From positions 12,320,913-12,384,912 of the forward strand of contig NC_092685.1 of assembly GCF_964275005.1 (NCBI RefSeq): a stretch of 64,000 nt of DNA, read 5' to 3'. Shown here in pieces: positions 12,611 to 24,200 of this stretch (position 1 is its first letter; every line of letters starts with the position of its first letter). The notes under the pieces are model-generated. The model saw nothing but the letters and a program-made list of their open reading frames with translations. It searched no databases and was not told the DNA's origin. Both the position numbers and the translations under genes were made by a program. Source of the DNA: Diadema setosum (lineage: Eukaryota > Echinodermata > Echinoidea > Diadematoida > Diadematidae).

Positions 12611-15600
12611 CAGAAATGATTATATTGATTGTAATTTATAAGGATTGTTCCTTAATATCTTAATCATACATGTCCGTTCTAATATAATCATATCTAAATG
12701 CAAGCTCATGGCCTAGAATTTTTCGTTACCGAGAATTTACAATTCATTTGCTTTTTTTCAGTCGAGATTTTAATCGGATGTATAATAGGAGTTTAAAACG
12801 TTCATCGAGAATGCAGCATTATGTCATCACAAATCAGAGACATAACAAATATTATGTACGTATATCTATTAACATATGACATGCAAATATATCATCATTT
12901 ATCATCTGCAATGAAGAAGGAAATGTGAAGCGTAATGTGAGGTATTAACAAAAGAAATGGTGCAAAACATCTGTACATAATATTGTAGGACATCGTGTGC
13001 ATATTCTGAAAGCAATCCATAGAGGGATTTTGTGGGGAAAAACGATTAAGTTCCAACAGCTTGTGTCCAAGACGGCAGCATTTTATTACTGTATAAGGGA
13101 TGGTACAACCCAAGGAGCATGAGAGTCAAAGAAAGTCAGACGATGCTTTCAGTTTTGTTTCCTTTGATGACAAAAATAGTACTTTAAATCCCAAAAGGAA
13201 ACTTATGGAAGAGAAAATGCCATTCAAGTCCGAGAATTACCCAAATTCTCACACAGCAATCAATCAGTTAAAAAAAAAGAAGATCTTGTCATAAAAGGAG
13301 TTGACATTTTCTCGATTTATTATGTTGCGAATCATCTCCAAAATGTCCTCTCCACTGGAAAAAAGGTACAAAATGTCATAAATGTGTTTGCATGTCAGGT
13401 ATTAAAGCATATACTATTTTAGCATTTTAGAATCGAAGTTCATAATATATATTTATATCATTCTGATTCGAAAGACTCCTTACAAGGAGCGTTGTGCTCT
13501 AACTGGATTAACGATTATTGTCTAAATATGTACGTGCTCCAGAATGGAGACAAACAAATCTTAAACACACATACACTAATGATGTACGTTCCGCGGCACT
13601 TTGACAATACTCTTTCATTGAACCGCAAACAGTGTACTCTATCTCTCTTTGAATCATTGTATAATGTTGTCCACTTGAAAAGAGAGTAAATGACTATCGA
13701 AAATCTAATAAATATTTACCTCGGTAAGTTTTTAAGACAGTACTCGTGCAGTGTTCCAATATTGATTGTCGTTGATTATCGTCTTCTACCCATGTCCTAT
13801 ATGCCACGCCCTTAAAAAGACAAAAATAAATTCATGACCAGTTAAAAGTAAGTCTGATAATAAAGAGTAAAAATTGTACATGTACGACAGCGAAAATTTG
13901 ATCAAAACTGATAAAAATTAGGAAAGTTATGAAATTGTGAAAGTTTCACCAATTCTCACAGCATTTCATGAACGGTCGATATGAATATGCAAACACTGAG
14001 TTGATGATGTCATTGTGAGGTGATGAGATCATCAGCTCATTCATTTGCATATTCATATCAACTGTTCGAGAACTGTTTCGCAAAAATTAGTGAGTCTTTA
14101 AAGTTTCATACCTTACTTTATACTTTTTTAATCCAATTTTTACTTCTTTTTTTTTTACTGCTGTACCTGTAAAATTTACTAATTGTTACCTGGTCGGGAA
14201 TTCCCCTTGAAGCTGGAGTAAAGGTAGAAAATTAGAGTGTATAAGTGAAAGGAAGAATGGTAAAGAGAGAAAGAAGCGGAAAGAAGCATGGGAAGAAAAG
14301 AGAATGTGTAAGTTTGAAGACGGAGAATGGACCATCGGAATCTTAACGGAATGAACCTAATTGTTTCCTAAACTTTGGCCTGTGGATGGAAGGGATAATG
14401 TAAGAAAGTGAAAGAGAGAAGAACATTAAGATGGTGATTTAGAGAGAGAGAGAAAGATTTAGATATGTAGAGGGTTAGGGGAGGCATTAATATCGGGGGA
14501 AGAGAGAGAGGGAGAGAGAGATTGAGACAAGTATATGTGCAGAACCAAATGTGTGAGTTGGGCGTGTTCGCAGGGATATACATAGCACGAGCAGAGTCAA
14601 ACCGTGAGCAGGCGTGGCACGAGTTGTATTGCAAAAACAAAAACAAAACAAAACGCAAAACAAAAAAACAAACAAACAAACAAACAAACAGTATCTGCCA
14701 ATGATTTTTCTTCGTTGGTTACTAATAGGGAAACTCCCAAAACTGTGACCTTATACCTCACTGTGACTGTCAATAGATTATGTAGTTGCAACTTACGTAA
14801 CCGTTTTGAATTTGCAATCTTATGAACTGTCACCATTCTAAATTCTAGTGAAACCTCTACTTTTTTTTTTATCAAACCTTGTTTGGTTTGATAACATAAT
14901 CCATCATAGTCACATGGTAGAGTATTGCACATAAGATGCCAGTAGATAATGTATCAACAAATCTTGGCATTTATATGCTTGAGAATGTGTGTCTAAACAT
15001 CAAGTTATAAAGATGTTACCTGATGGCATATATACAATACAATAAATGTTTGTCACTCCGCCCTCAAAAGTGAGATACCATTAGACACCAAAGCACTGAG
15101 AACACTAGATCTGTCTTCAACACTGCCCATACGAACCTCGTTTGACAGCTTTCTCTCGTTTTAGCGAGATTTCGATTCTCACTAGATGAAAATTATCTAT
15201 AGGTTTATGCCATTGTTAAGTGCTCAGGATTCAACATTGTTCCTCAATAAAGAAATAAAAATCGGATGCGGTACGTCCGATCGAGATATTATTGCCTATA
15301 GATCTGAACTACCACTACCTTGTGTCGCATATTATCATGATTGCATGAATGTAGAACATTGAATAATACTTTAATCATCCTATGGAATCATTTCAAGTGC
15401 TCCTGCAATGACCACTGGACTGAAATGTTTCAGCGCAAGTCCGTGCAGCAGCAGGGAGACTTACAAGCATCTATGACTATAATGCTTGTCATCAAAACGT
15501 TTAAGGGCAAAATACATAATTATGTTTCATTAATATCATCATGGACCTACTACACATACGGACTATGAACGGAGGTCTTTCTTTGATCCCATCATCGCCA

Positions 15601-18365
15601 CCACGTGATTATGTGCTTCTTGATGAGTGCATTCAGATGTTTGGACAATATCGATTGTGTAATCATGCATTATCACTGACAATAAAATCGCTTCCCTCAT
15701 TTCAGTCTTATTTGGCTGAGGTTTCTTTTAAGACTCAGCTACCCTTGAATAAACTAATGATGGGGAGCAGCAAACCTCAAAACATGAAAATTGTGTGTCA
15801 CAAAATTGGTAATTACCGAAGTGGACACTTATGGACATGCATGTAACGTTGCTTAATGGTAATCAAGGCACACTTATCGCCTACCGTTACTGTCCATATT
15901 TACTCAGAAACAACGTGCGAAAATGGGAAAAATAGATTACAAATCACTATCAACCTGCCAAAATATTTGCTGTCTCTTCTACAGTGATAGTACGTGTATT
16001 TCGCAAATGAAATTCCTTGAGCGATGATTTTCCAATATTCACTACACAGCCGCATTTGAGTTTGTCTTAATTCAAAAGAGTTATAAATATCTTCTGTGCA
16101 TGTAGTTTTTAAATTTATCAAATTGCCGTCTTTTTCTTTAATCCAGGCTGGCTGTCGGCGGTAATTATTAGACAAAGCACAGGAGTATGTTTAAAATGCT
16201 ATTGTGACACTCTTAACAGTAACAGATGCATGATTACCGAGCGATAAATGTCATTGTGTAGCATATAAGTCAATGATGTCATTATTGTATGAACCCCAAA
16301 TCTGCATAGGCCAACACCGTGATTAATGGTATATTTAAAAAATCATATTACTAAAATGTCATGTCTTCTCCTTGTGAGCATGAAGTAGTGATGTTTCAGT
16401 GATAATAGGGATGCAAGCGATCATTCTGAACATAAACATAGTCCCTTACGTCCCTGAGTCTATAGTGCGGCAGTAAAATTAGGTTGAACAGGATCAGATA
16501 TTAGAAAGAATGCTGGTTAAAATGATAGTCCATCCTTTTTACTCCGTACTTACTGTAATTTTCTTTCTCCCATTCATTTCTGTGCGTGGTGAGCCCCTGG
16601 CGGGACAAGAGATATTGGAAATAATGAAAGGTGAATATACTTTGAGTAGAACGAAGGGGCACAGCTCTGCCCAAATAGGGCATCAGGGCCCCTCACTTTT
16701 ATGTTCGCAAGGGTTGCAAAACGAGCCCCCGCACATTTTTTTCTCTCATTTTCTGAGCTCTAAATACAAATCTTTAATTACAAAAAAAGGAGTCTGATCA
16801 CAATGGCCAATTTGTCACTGAACTATATGCTATTATGCCTTCTTCTTTGATAGAAATTGTCCAAAGACTAAAAATAACCAAAATAATATGTCTCCCTTTC
16901 TTCTTGCCCCTCCCCTCTCAATATTATCTATCCCTCTGTATTTATTTAATATTGTTATGTAGGCCCTACAATTATTCTTCGAGGCCTCTGTATTTGGGGA
17001 ATGCTCGATTAAACACTGGATATTAGACAGTCTCAGGAGTTCATATTATGGGCCGATGAGGAACATAAAGGCCACTTTGTTTCTTCAAAAATAAAACCAT
17101 GAAAATTACAAGAGCTTGTCATTCGGGCTCATTCGTAAACATAACGTTTGTCTGTTATTATCAACAATTTAGATAAGAAAATTTTATCCTCTCCAATATT
17201 TTTGAGTGGATCGAGAGGGAAGTAAGAGGTGAACACTCCCTTCCTCACCCTCACCCTCACCCCACGGACCCATATCACCCCAGCTGCTCAGACGTTTTGT
17301 TTCTCCTTGGGGATTTTCCATATCGTCTATATCCCCCTCCAACTTTATCATTCGAAATTAAAAACTTTACAATCAAAACGATATTGAACAAGACTTGAAC
17401 AAGACTTGTAGGCCCTGCTTACCAGTACAGTTATCTAGTTATAGTTGTGAATGCATATCAAGTACAAAATATTACGTATATTTCACATACTTTCATATGA
17501 AATGGCTATTGCCTCAGTGCTTTTTTTCCTCTTTTTTCCCTTTTTTTTTTCTTTTTTTCCCCTCAGATACAATGCAGTTAAATGTTTCAAAGACTTTACA
17601 ATCGAAAGAAACTTAAGACAATATTGAACAAAACGTGACCATTACAGTCTTTCAGTGAAGTTTATATGCGTATACAGTACATTAGTGCATACATAGGCCT
17701 ACATACACACATAGGGCCTACATACACACATATATTCTATAGTACATGCATGTAACCAAATATATACATTCATTCGTAGTTACCAATGTCAATTGGGAGT
17801 GCTCTTTTTTCTTAATTTTCGCCTTTTTTACATAATATTTTTCGAGTCCATCTATCATAAACTTACCACGATGGCGCGTGTAGTCTAATTTTTTTATTTT
17901 TTTCTTTCCTTCCTAATTTGATTTCACGTTAGTTGACATTAATTTCTTTGATTTTGTTTCATTTTTCTGTTTGTGGTGTCATTAAGTCATCATTCGTTCT
18001 CTTATGTATTTTCTGAGAGTCCCATATCGTACAAGCTTTGCTTTCTAGTGGGACCCTCCATTTCCATTCTCTAATTATCTATATACCTTAAGAAATACAG
18101 TACTATTATGTTGTTACTCATGATCACATGTATTTTGTTGATCTACGTGTTGTTGTTTTTTTAATTATTACAAATATGTTCTGCTAATGCGTTGTATATG
18201 ATTTTCTTGTTTATTTAATGGAAAGGAAAATAAAGTTGAATTGAATACAAAATCTCTTTTCGAGAGCTCTACGCGAATCCGGTGGAGCGACGGCTGCCCT
18301 CGATCGATCCGAGGTACCTCGTACCTCACGTAATGCCGGCTATGCCCCGCCTTCCTGTCAAAATC
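12611..18365. other. Intergenic stretch between thrombospondin and KATNBL1
   Basis: No open frame here has recognisable protein features. It holds one fold-back element (13876-14172), purine-rich (GA)n tracts near 14430-14520, an (AAAC)n tract near 14640-14690, and T-rich stretches around 17520-17560. Otherwise I see only A/T-rich unique DNA. Confidence 0.6.
13876..14172. mobile_element. Fold-back element with TTTGCATATTCATAT core arms
   Basis: The inner arms GATATGAATATGCAAA (from about 13978) and TTTGCATATTCATATC (about 14044) are near-perfect reverse complements. Similarity extends outwards over about 100 bp to ends resembling TACATGTACGACAGC and its counterpart in GCTGTACCTGTAA. It is non-coding and typical of a MITE. 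Confidence 0.65.
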
Positions 18366-18523
18366 AGCCAATCACGTTGTCGGAATCCAAACGGTGGGAG
18401 GTTTGAATTGGGGTCACGTCAGTGGGCTTATTTGAATATTAAATAGCTCGTCTGCAATAAACAACCCGGCACAGCCAGAGGTTACGATAGATCTCAGAAA
18501 AGACAGACTGACTTCACTCTCAG
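18366..18523 (+). promoter_or_regulatory. Likely KATNBL1 promoter and non-coding first exon
   Basis: A CpG-rich stretch (about 18250-18380) contains a consensus CCAAT box in AGCCAATCA at 18366-18374. About 150 bp downstream, CTCTCAG is followed by a strong donor GTACGT at 18524. The first coding exon has an acceptor-like ...gaaagcag ending at 21075, so a spliced 5' leader is plausible. Inferred; no transcript evidence. Confidence 0.45.
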
Positions 18524-20646
18524 GTACGTACTGATAGTAAATATGCGATTGTTCATGTGATAACATAAGAATGAAGAAAACAAACGTCTTGTTTTATTTA
18601 AAAACGTACTGTTGTGTGGTTTTACACCTGTTCGTGCAAAACTTCTAACGGCATACAAGCAGGCTACGCCGGGGTCACGCTGGGTACAACTCCACGAGAC
18701 GCTAGTTCATGCTAACCCAGTGGGACCGTTTAGGGGGACATGCTCTTCGATGTCTCGCTGGACGGACGCGACGGAAGTATGACCGTGATCTACATTGCAA
18801 TTGTCCGTCGCTGTCGCTGAAGTTAATTTGACGCAAAATATGTCTGTTTGAGGAATAATCGGGGGGGGGGGTTGTTGTTTGTTTGTTAAATCTGTTTACT
18901 TGTTCGAACATACAGCTTATCCCAAATTTTGCAGGCAAACCCGTGTGTTACATGTTGAATCAACTAACAAACGTTAACAATGACTATTAGTTAAGTATGT
19001 ATATGGAGAGCCATAACACATAAAAGTGAAAAAAAAAATAATAAAAATTCGGCTCCAGACAGACGGATTTTTCTGTCTAAAATAGTTAATGAAACAGTGA
19101 CACGTACTTCGTGAGTGTATTAAAGCAATTTCTTGTTGGTCTGCAACTTCAAATGTTACGAATATGATCACGCAACAACATGAACAAGAAATACCAATAA
19201 TAATATTTTAGATCTATCAGTATCACTCAGTGACAGTGTGTACTACAGTATCACTGTTCTGTATACACAGCCCAGTCGCGATAATACATACAGGCAGCAG
19301 CCTGGTCGGACTAACGTGTTACAGTGCAGTGCAGTGACTAGGTGACTCAGTCTACAAGTTGACAACATTTAACATGTTCATTGAAATCATGTTGATTCAT
19401 AGCCCAACCAGACGCGACTGGGCGTATGGGCTGTGTATAGCTATTATATAATATAAGAAGAGGATTCTGTTAAGCCAGACTTGGGTCTTTGCGGAACATC
19501 CCTGACTACAAACACAGACCGATCTTTCGGTCAATGTTTCAGCCCGGCCCGGTAACTGTACAGAAGTCACAACAGGCACGGCGTCTGATCGGGCTTTGTT
19601 TCAAACTGGCTTCCTCTTGTTGTACATATGTGCTAACATATAAAATGTGCTACACATTGGCTTGCACTGCAGGTTCTGCAATACTCTTTTGTAGTCTTAA
19701 GCCCAAGTGTAGGCCTTGCGATGGTCACTCCACTAACATACCATTAGTCTTCTAATTATAATATTACATTACATTGCAGACCTAATTAAAGTTAGCTTTG
19801 AAAAATCAAAATGCGGTGGCTGGAAATTTACAATTAGAGTGGGCCTATAATTCCACCTTTAGCATAATGATGAATGTAGATACTCTAGATAGGGCCATAG
19901 TATAGTTGGACCTACTATACTCATTGACCACTTACTGGTAGTTACCTTTTCTCTTAGAAAATATCCCTCTGTTTCATGTTAACTTCATTCCACTCGAGGA
20001 GGAAAATACTGCAGATTCATACCCCGGGCTCAGATTGTTGACTTGTACCGTGCGCGCAGAATTCTCTGCAAAAAACACAAGTGACATTTTTTTACTGAAC
20101 ACCGGCGCAAGCTCATCATTTTAATTGACCGCCCATTTTCCCATTGAAAAGCATGTAAACCCATTGAATGGGCAATACATGTTAAGAATAATTATGTGTA
20201 TTACTATACCATGATTTCCTTCAATTCTTTTTCCTCAGGACTGTTTCCTCAGGTCATTTACCAGTATTCCCCTAATTTCTCTTGATTTGTATTCATGTTC
20301 GAATGCACAGCCTATTGTGCCCATCCCATTGATTTTTTATGCAAGAAAGCCATTGTGCGAGGGTAGCATAGGTGGTCGATGAGTAGTAGACTTACTACAC
20401 TATCATTGGCAAAGGGCTGAAGGCTCATAAGCAAAATGCAAATGTAAGTCGTGCTCATACTATAGCAATACTGATGACTGATCCCAATCCCCGAATGACC
20501 TCAAGCAAGTAGATATAGAGAAGTACTGACATTGTCAATGAAATTCTGCATGACAATAGCATTAAATTGGATGGAGGATTCATTTTGTCCACGAAAATGA
20601 GTTTTGCAACAGTAGAGTAGTGGTACTAAGTAGTACAGTAATACAT

Positions 20647-20883
20647 CATACTTGCCAACTAGTAAGATTTTATCAGATTCAGTCAGATTTTTTACGTTAA
20701 AAATAGCAAAATCAGATTTTCTGTCAGAGAAATCAGATTTTTAAAAAATATTTAGATATACCTTTCATGTGTATTTTCTGAAGATTTGACCAAAAGTAAG
20801 ATTTTTAACTTCAGTTTGCATAGAAAATAAGATTTTTGCAATCCATGAGTAAGATATTTCATCTTGAAATGTTGGCAGGTATG
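20647..20883. mobile_element. MITE with CATACTTGCCAAC ends and 6-bp target duplication
   Basis: Terminal inverted repeats CATACTTGCCAAC and GTTGGCAGGTATG (one mismatch) bound 237 bp of A/T-rich, CAGATTTT-rich DNA. Both sides are flanked by ATACAT (20641-20646 and 20884-20889), a clear target-site duplication. Superfamily uncertain. It lies in the intron before KATNBL1 coding exon 1. Confidence 0.78.
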
Positions 20884-21105
20884 ATACATGTAGTTTACAG
20901 TTTATCAAGCATGGACAAATTTAGAGGTTTGATAATTATGCAGTGTAACATATATCAAATTCAACTGTAAATTAATTCATGGAGGCACTTGTTTGATATT
21001 CTTATCCATTGCAGTAAGTGTATTTATGTTGTCAGTGCTGAATTTCTGCACAATTCAATTATCTTTTGAAAGCAGACCTGCACTGTACCAACTGATTGAC
21101 TAGAC

Positions 21106-21210
21106 ATGGCGGATAGAGCAAGAGGCCACAATGCAGATGGTGGATTCGTGAAATGGGATTGGAACAAGAACAAGTATGTGTGGGTCAGCAATAATGACAT
21201 CAAACGGAAG
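21106..21210 (+). CDS. KATNBL1: KATNBL1 coding exon 1
   Basis: Starts MADRARGHNADGG, then FVKWDWNKNKYVWVSNNDIK. Phase 0 end at donor GTGAGA. The context ACATGG is acceptable for initiation, and an in-frame stop lies just upstream. Confidence 0.88.
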
Positions 21211-24200
21211 GTGAGAAGTTTCCCCTTTTTTACCATTTCTTTATGTGATACTACATGTATCTATAAAATCTATGAAAGGATTAGTTCTGTAGAAAACAGT
21301 GTACTGTCACATCAATGAGGAAAATATCAGTGTACAAAATTTGTATCTTAGTTTGCATGCTTGTAGGATGTAGCAATGAAAAGTACAATTGCCACAAATG
21401 TTTGCAAGGTAGAGGAGGCTAAACAAATTATTCTACTTAATGATAGTGATATAAATGAATGATGTATGATTGGTATGATAGCTATTGACATTTCTTCTTG
21501 CCCATTTTCCACACAGCCATCCAAACCTGGACAGTCAAACTATGCTGGACTGAGGCATGGCAACAAACCGTAAGGAGCTATTTGTTCATATCCACATTGC
21601 ATCAAATCGAGCTGTAATGAGTTAAAAGGCATTCTAGTGGACACTTGAACATACAATGTAGTGTCTTTTCAAAGATTTTCCTTTTCTTTTGTTGTTGAGT
21701 TCATGCTAAAAGGCATATTCAGTATTCTATTTTTTTTAAAGTGTTTCTGCTTGATTGTATAAGGTTTACATGGTTTGACTACATGAGCCTTTGTCTATTA
21801 TTTACTACATTGCCCAATGTTGAAAATTCTTATCTATATATTTTTTTTTTTTTTTGGTTTACCAGACAAGACATGATAAGTTTCAAAACTGATGTTGTGC
21901 ATCCATGAGCTTTGTAAAAGATTTATTCATTAGTTACAATCTGTGACAAATTCAGCAATGAGTAAATGATGAATTCATACCCCATATTTACTTTTAAGCA
22001 TGCTGATTAATCACTGATGAACATAACAAGCATATCTGATATTGGGATATGAGTGTACGCAATGCAGTAAACACAGTGAAATTTCCTTCTTCTTCTGCTT
22101 CATTCCTACCAAGTGCTCCAAAGCGACCTTCCTACCAGGTTCCTGTGAAGAAAGCATACAGACAGCCGCTGCAGGTGGCCAACAAGCATGGACAGGTGAG
22201 TGGATGAGGCCAGTACTTGATACACACTGTACAGACTAGACAGGAGCAAGTCTGGCTTATAGCCAGAGGGAGACCGTGAAAACTACAGGTAGCTACGCCG
22301 GAGGAAGCACAACACGATCTCACCACGTTTGCCTGATGCCGCAGCAAGATTTTTGTCCCCTCTTGTGTCCACAAAAGTGACATTACTAAGAGATGTAGTT
22401 GTACATGTATACTTTGAATGCTACTCTCCAAGATACATATATCCCCAAAATTCAGTCATACGGAATGCCATTTTATATGTCCGTCAAAAATAAAACCCTA
22501 TCTTATGTCGTAAAAGTGAACCCTATGTGTGTTTCACCCACCTCTACGAATAAATGGTACAGTGTACGTGTCTACCTGCACACATGTCCACCTGTAACAG
22601 TTTGAACCTTCTGCATTGCAGTAGAACTTTCAATTGGTAAATTAGTGGGTCTATCCATTTTCAAAATGGCTGCTATGGCTCTCCAGAAAGGCCTTTTTTT
22701 TTTCTTTTTTTAAAGGGTGACATTTATCTCTTGTTATAAAGCCAAAAGGTCATGTTTTTGCCTGTTTGGCTTTTCTCTACAGATTTGACTCTAGTCTTGA
22801 AAACGAATTGGATGAAATTGGATACTAGTATCAAGTGTGACAAGATTCAAACTCTTGTGCAAGGTTTCTCCCATTAGGCTTTCCCATGGCAAGGCTGGAG
22901 TTTGTTTTGGACTTAGGTAACCTATTGTAGCATCAACTGGTGCAGGCAATTTGCATTATAATCATACAAGATTGAGATTTGATAGGAAAACTTCTTTGCC
23001 TTGGGACAATGGATGTATGGCATCCCATAGACATAGTGTCAACAACTTTGAATACAATAGATATGAAAGTTGCGGTTAGTGAAAATTTGCTTAGGGAAAA
23101 AAAAATGTTACAGGAAGACATGGCAAAGACACAGCTGGGAAGATAAAGCTACAGGTGATGAAAACTGGCACTAAGAGGAAGAGACTGGCAGGAAAAAAGG
23201 CTTTACCATCCTGAGTGGAGGTTGGCTCTCACACGAAACTGAAAATCATTTTCACGCACACACCTGAAAAACATGATTGAAGATGTCAGACTGCACGACA
23301 ATGATAATCAAAAAGATGGTCAGGTCACAGTTTGAAGGGGTATTATACAAGTTGCTGCAAGAAATCGTATGTGCCCATAGTCCTCAAGTTCAGACCCCTG
23401 ATGCAGAAATGGTTATTTCAGGCATTTCCTCACAAGAAAAAAAATCATAAATGCTACATCATGGCTTTTTAGCTTCATTATAGGGTGAAATGGTAGTTCC
23501 TACCTACTTTTGAAACATGCTGTTGATTTATTCACCATTGCATGTTATTCTTATTTTAGTAAAATGAGCAACAAAAGACAAACCAAAGTATGAAGTCTGG
23601 TATAAACATGATGATGCTAAACTTTTTTGACTTGAATTCTATGCCAGGTGAAGTCACCATCTCCAAGGAAACCGTCTGCCAGGCACCATGTTGAGAAGCC
23701 TTTCCTTCTCCCGCCCTACAATGATGACATCCGCTGTAAGGATCTGAACAAGGAGAATATTCTGGCAGGTCGTCACTCAGAGTTAGCTGGCAAGGGCACA
23801 CCTCCCCCTCCGCCTCCTGAGGTAAAGAGTTTAACATTTCTGAAGATTTAGATTACCAAAGCCTAAAAATCAAAATGCAAATTTGATGGCAAGGAGGCCA
23901 TAAGATTCAATCCGGTATTGACCTATTAGATTAATTATCAGTATTGTAGAGAGTGATTCACTAACTGCTGTTAGCAGGTGATGACAGAGTATTTTGTCAA
24001 AAGTCCCATTTAACTACATGTCTATGATTCTTTTGTTTGTTTTGTTTGTTTTATTTTTTGAAGGATTGGAGGTTATTGTTTCTTCATATTGTTTGCTTCA
24101 CAGAAATTCTGTGTTGCAAATGCGTCAAAAGAATCAGTATCAAATGCAGTGTTCCTCATTGTAATTGTTGTTGTTGCTGGGTGTTTTGCTGTTGTTGTTG

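Noticed and set aside
14870..14894. TATCAAACC...GGTTTGATA hairpin followed by A/T runs, considered as a terminator or small RNA
   Set aside because: Short perfect hairpins occur by chance in A/T-rich DNA of this size, and intrinsic terminators do not apply to an animal nuclear gene.
19257..19439. Inverted pair around ACACAGCCCAGTCGCG, considered as a MITE
   Set aside because: The arms are short and interrupted and no clear ends or target duplication could be placed, so it was not listed as an element.
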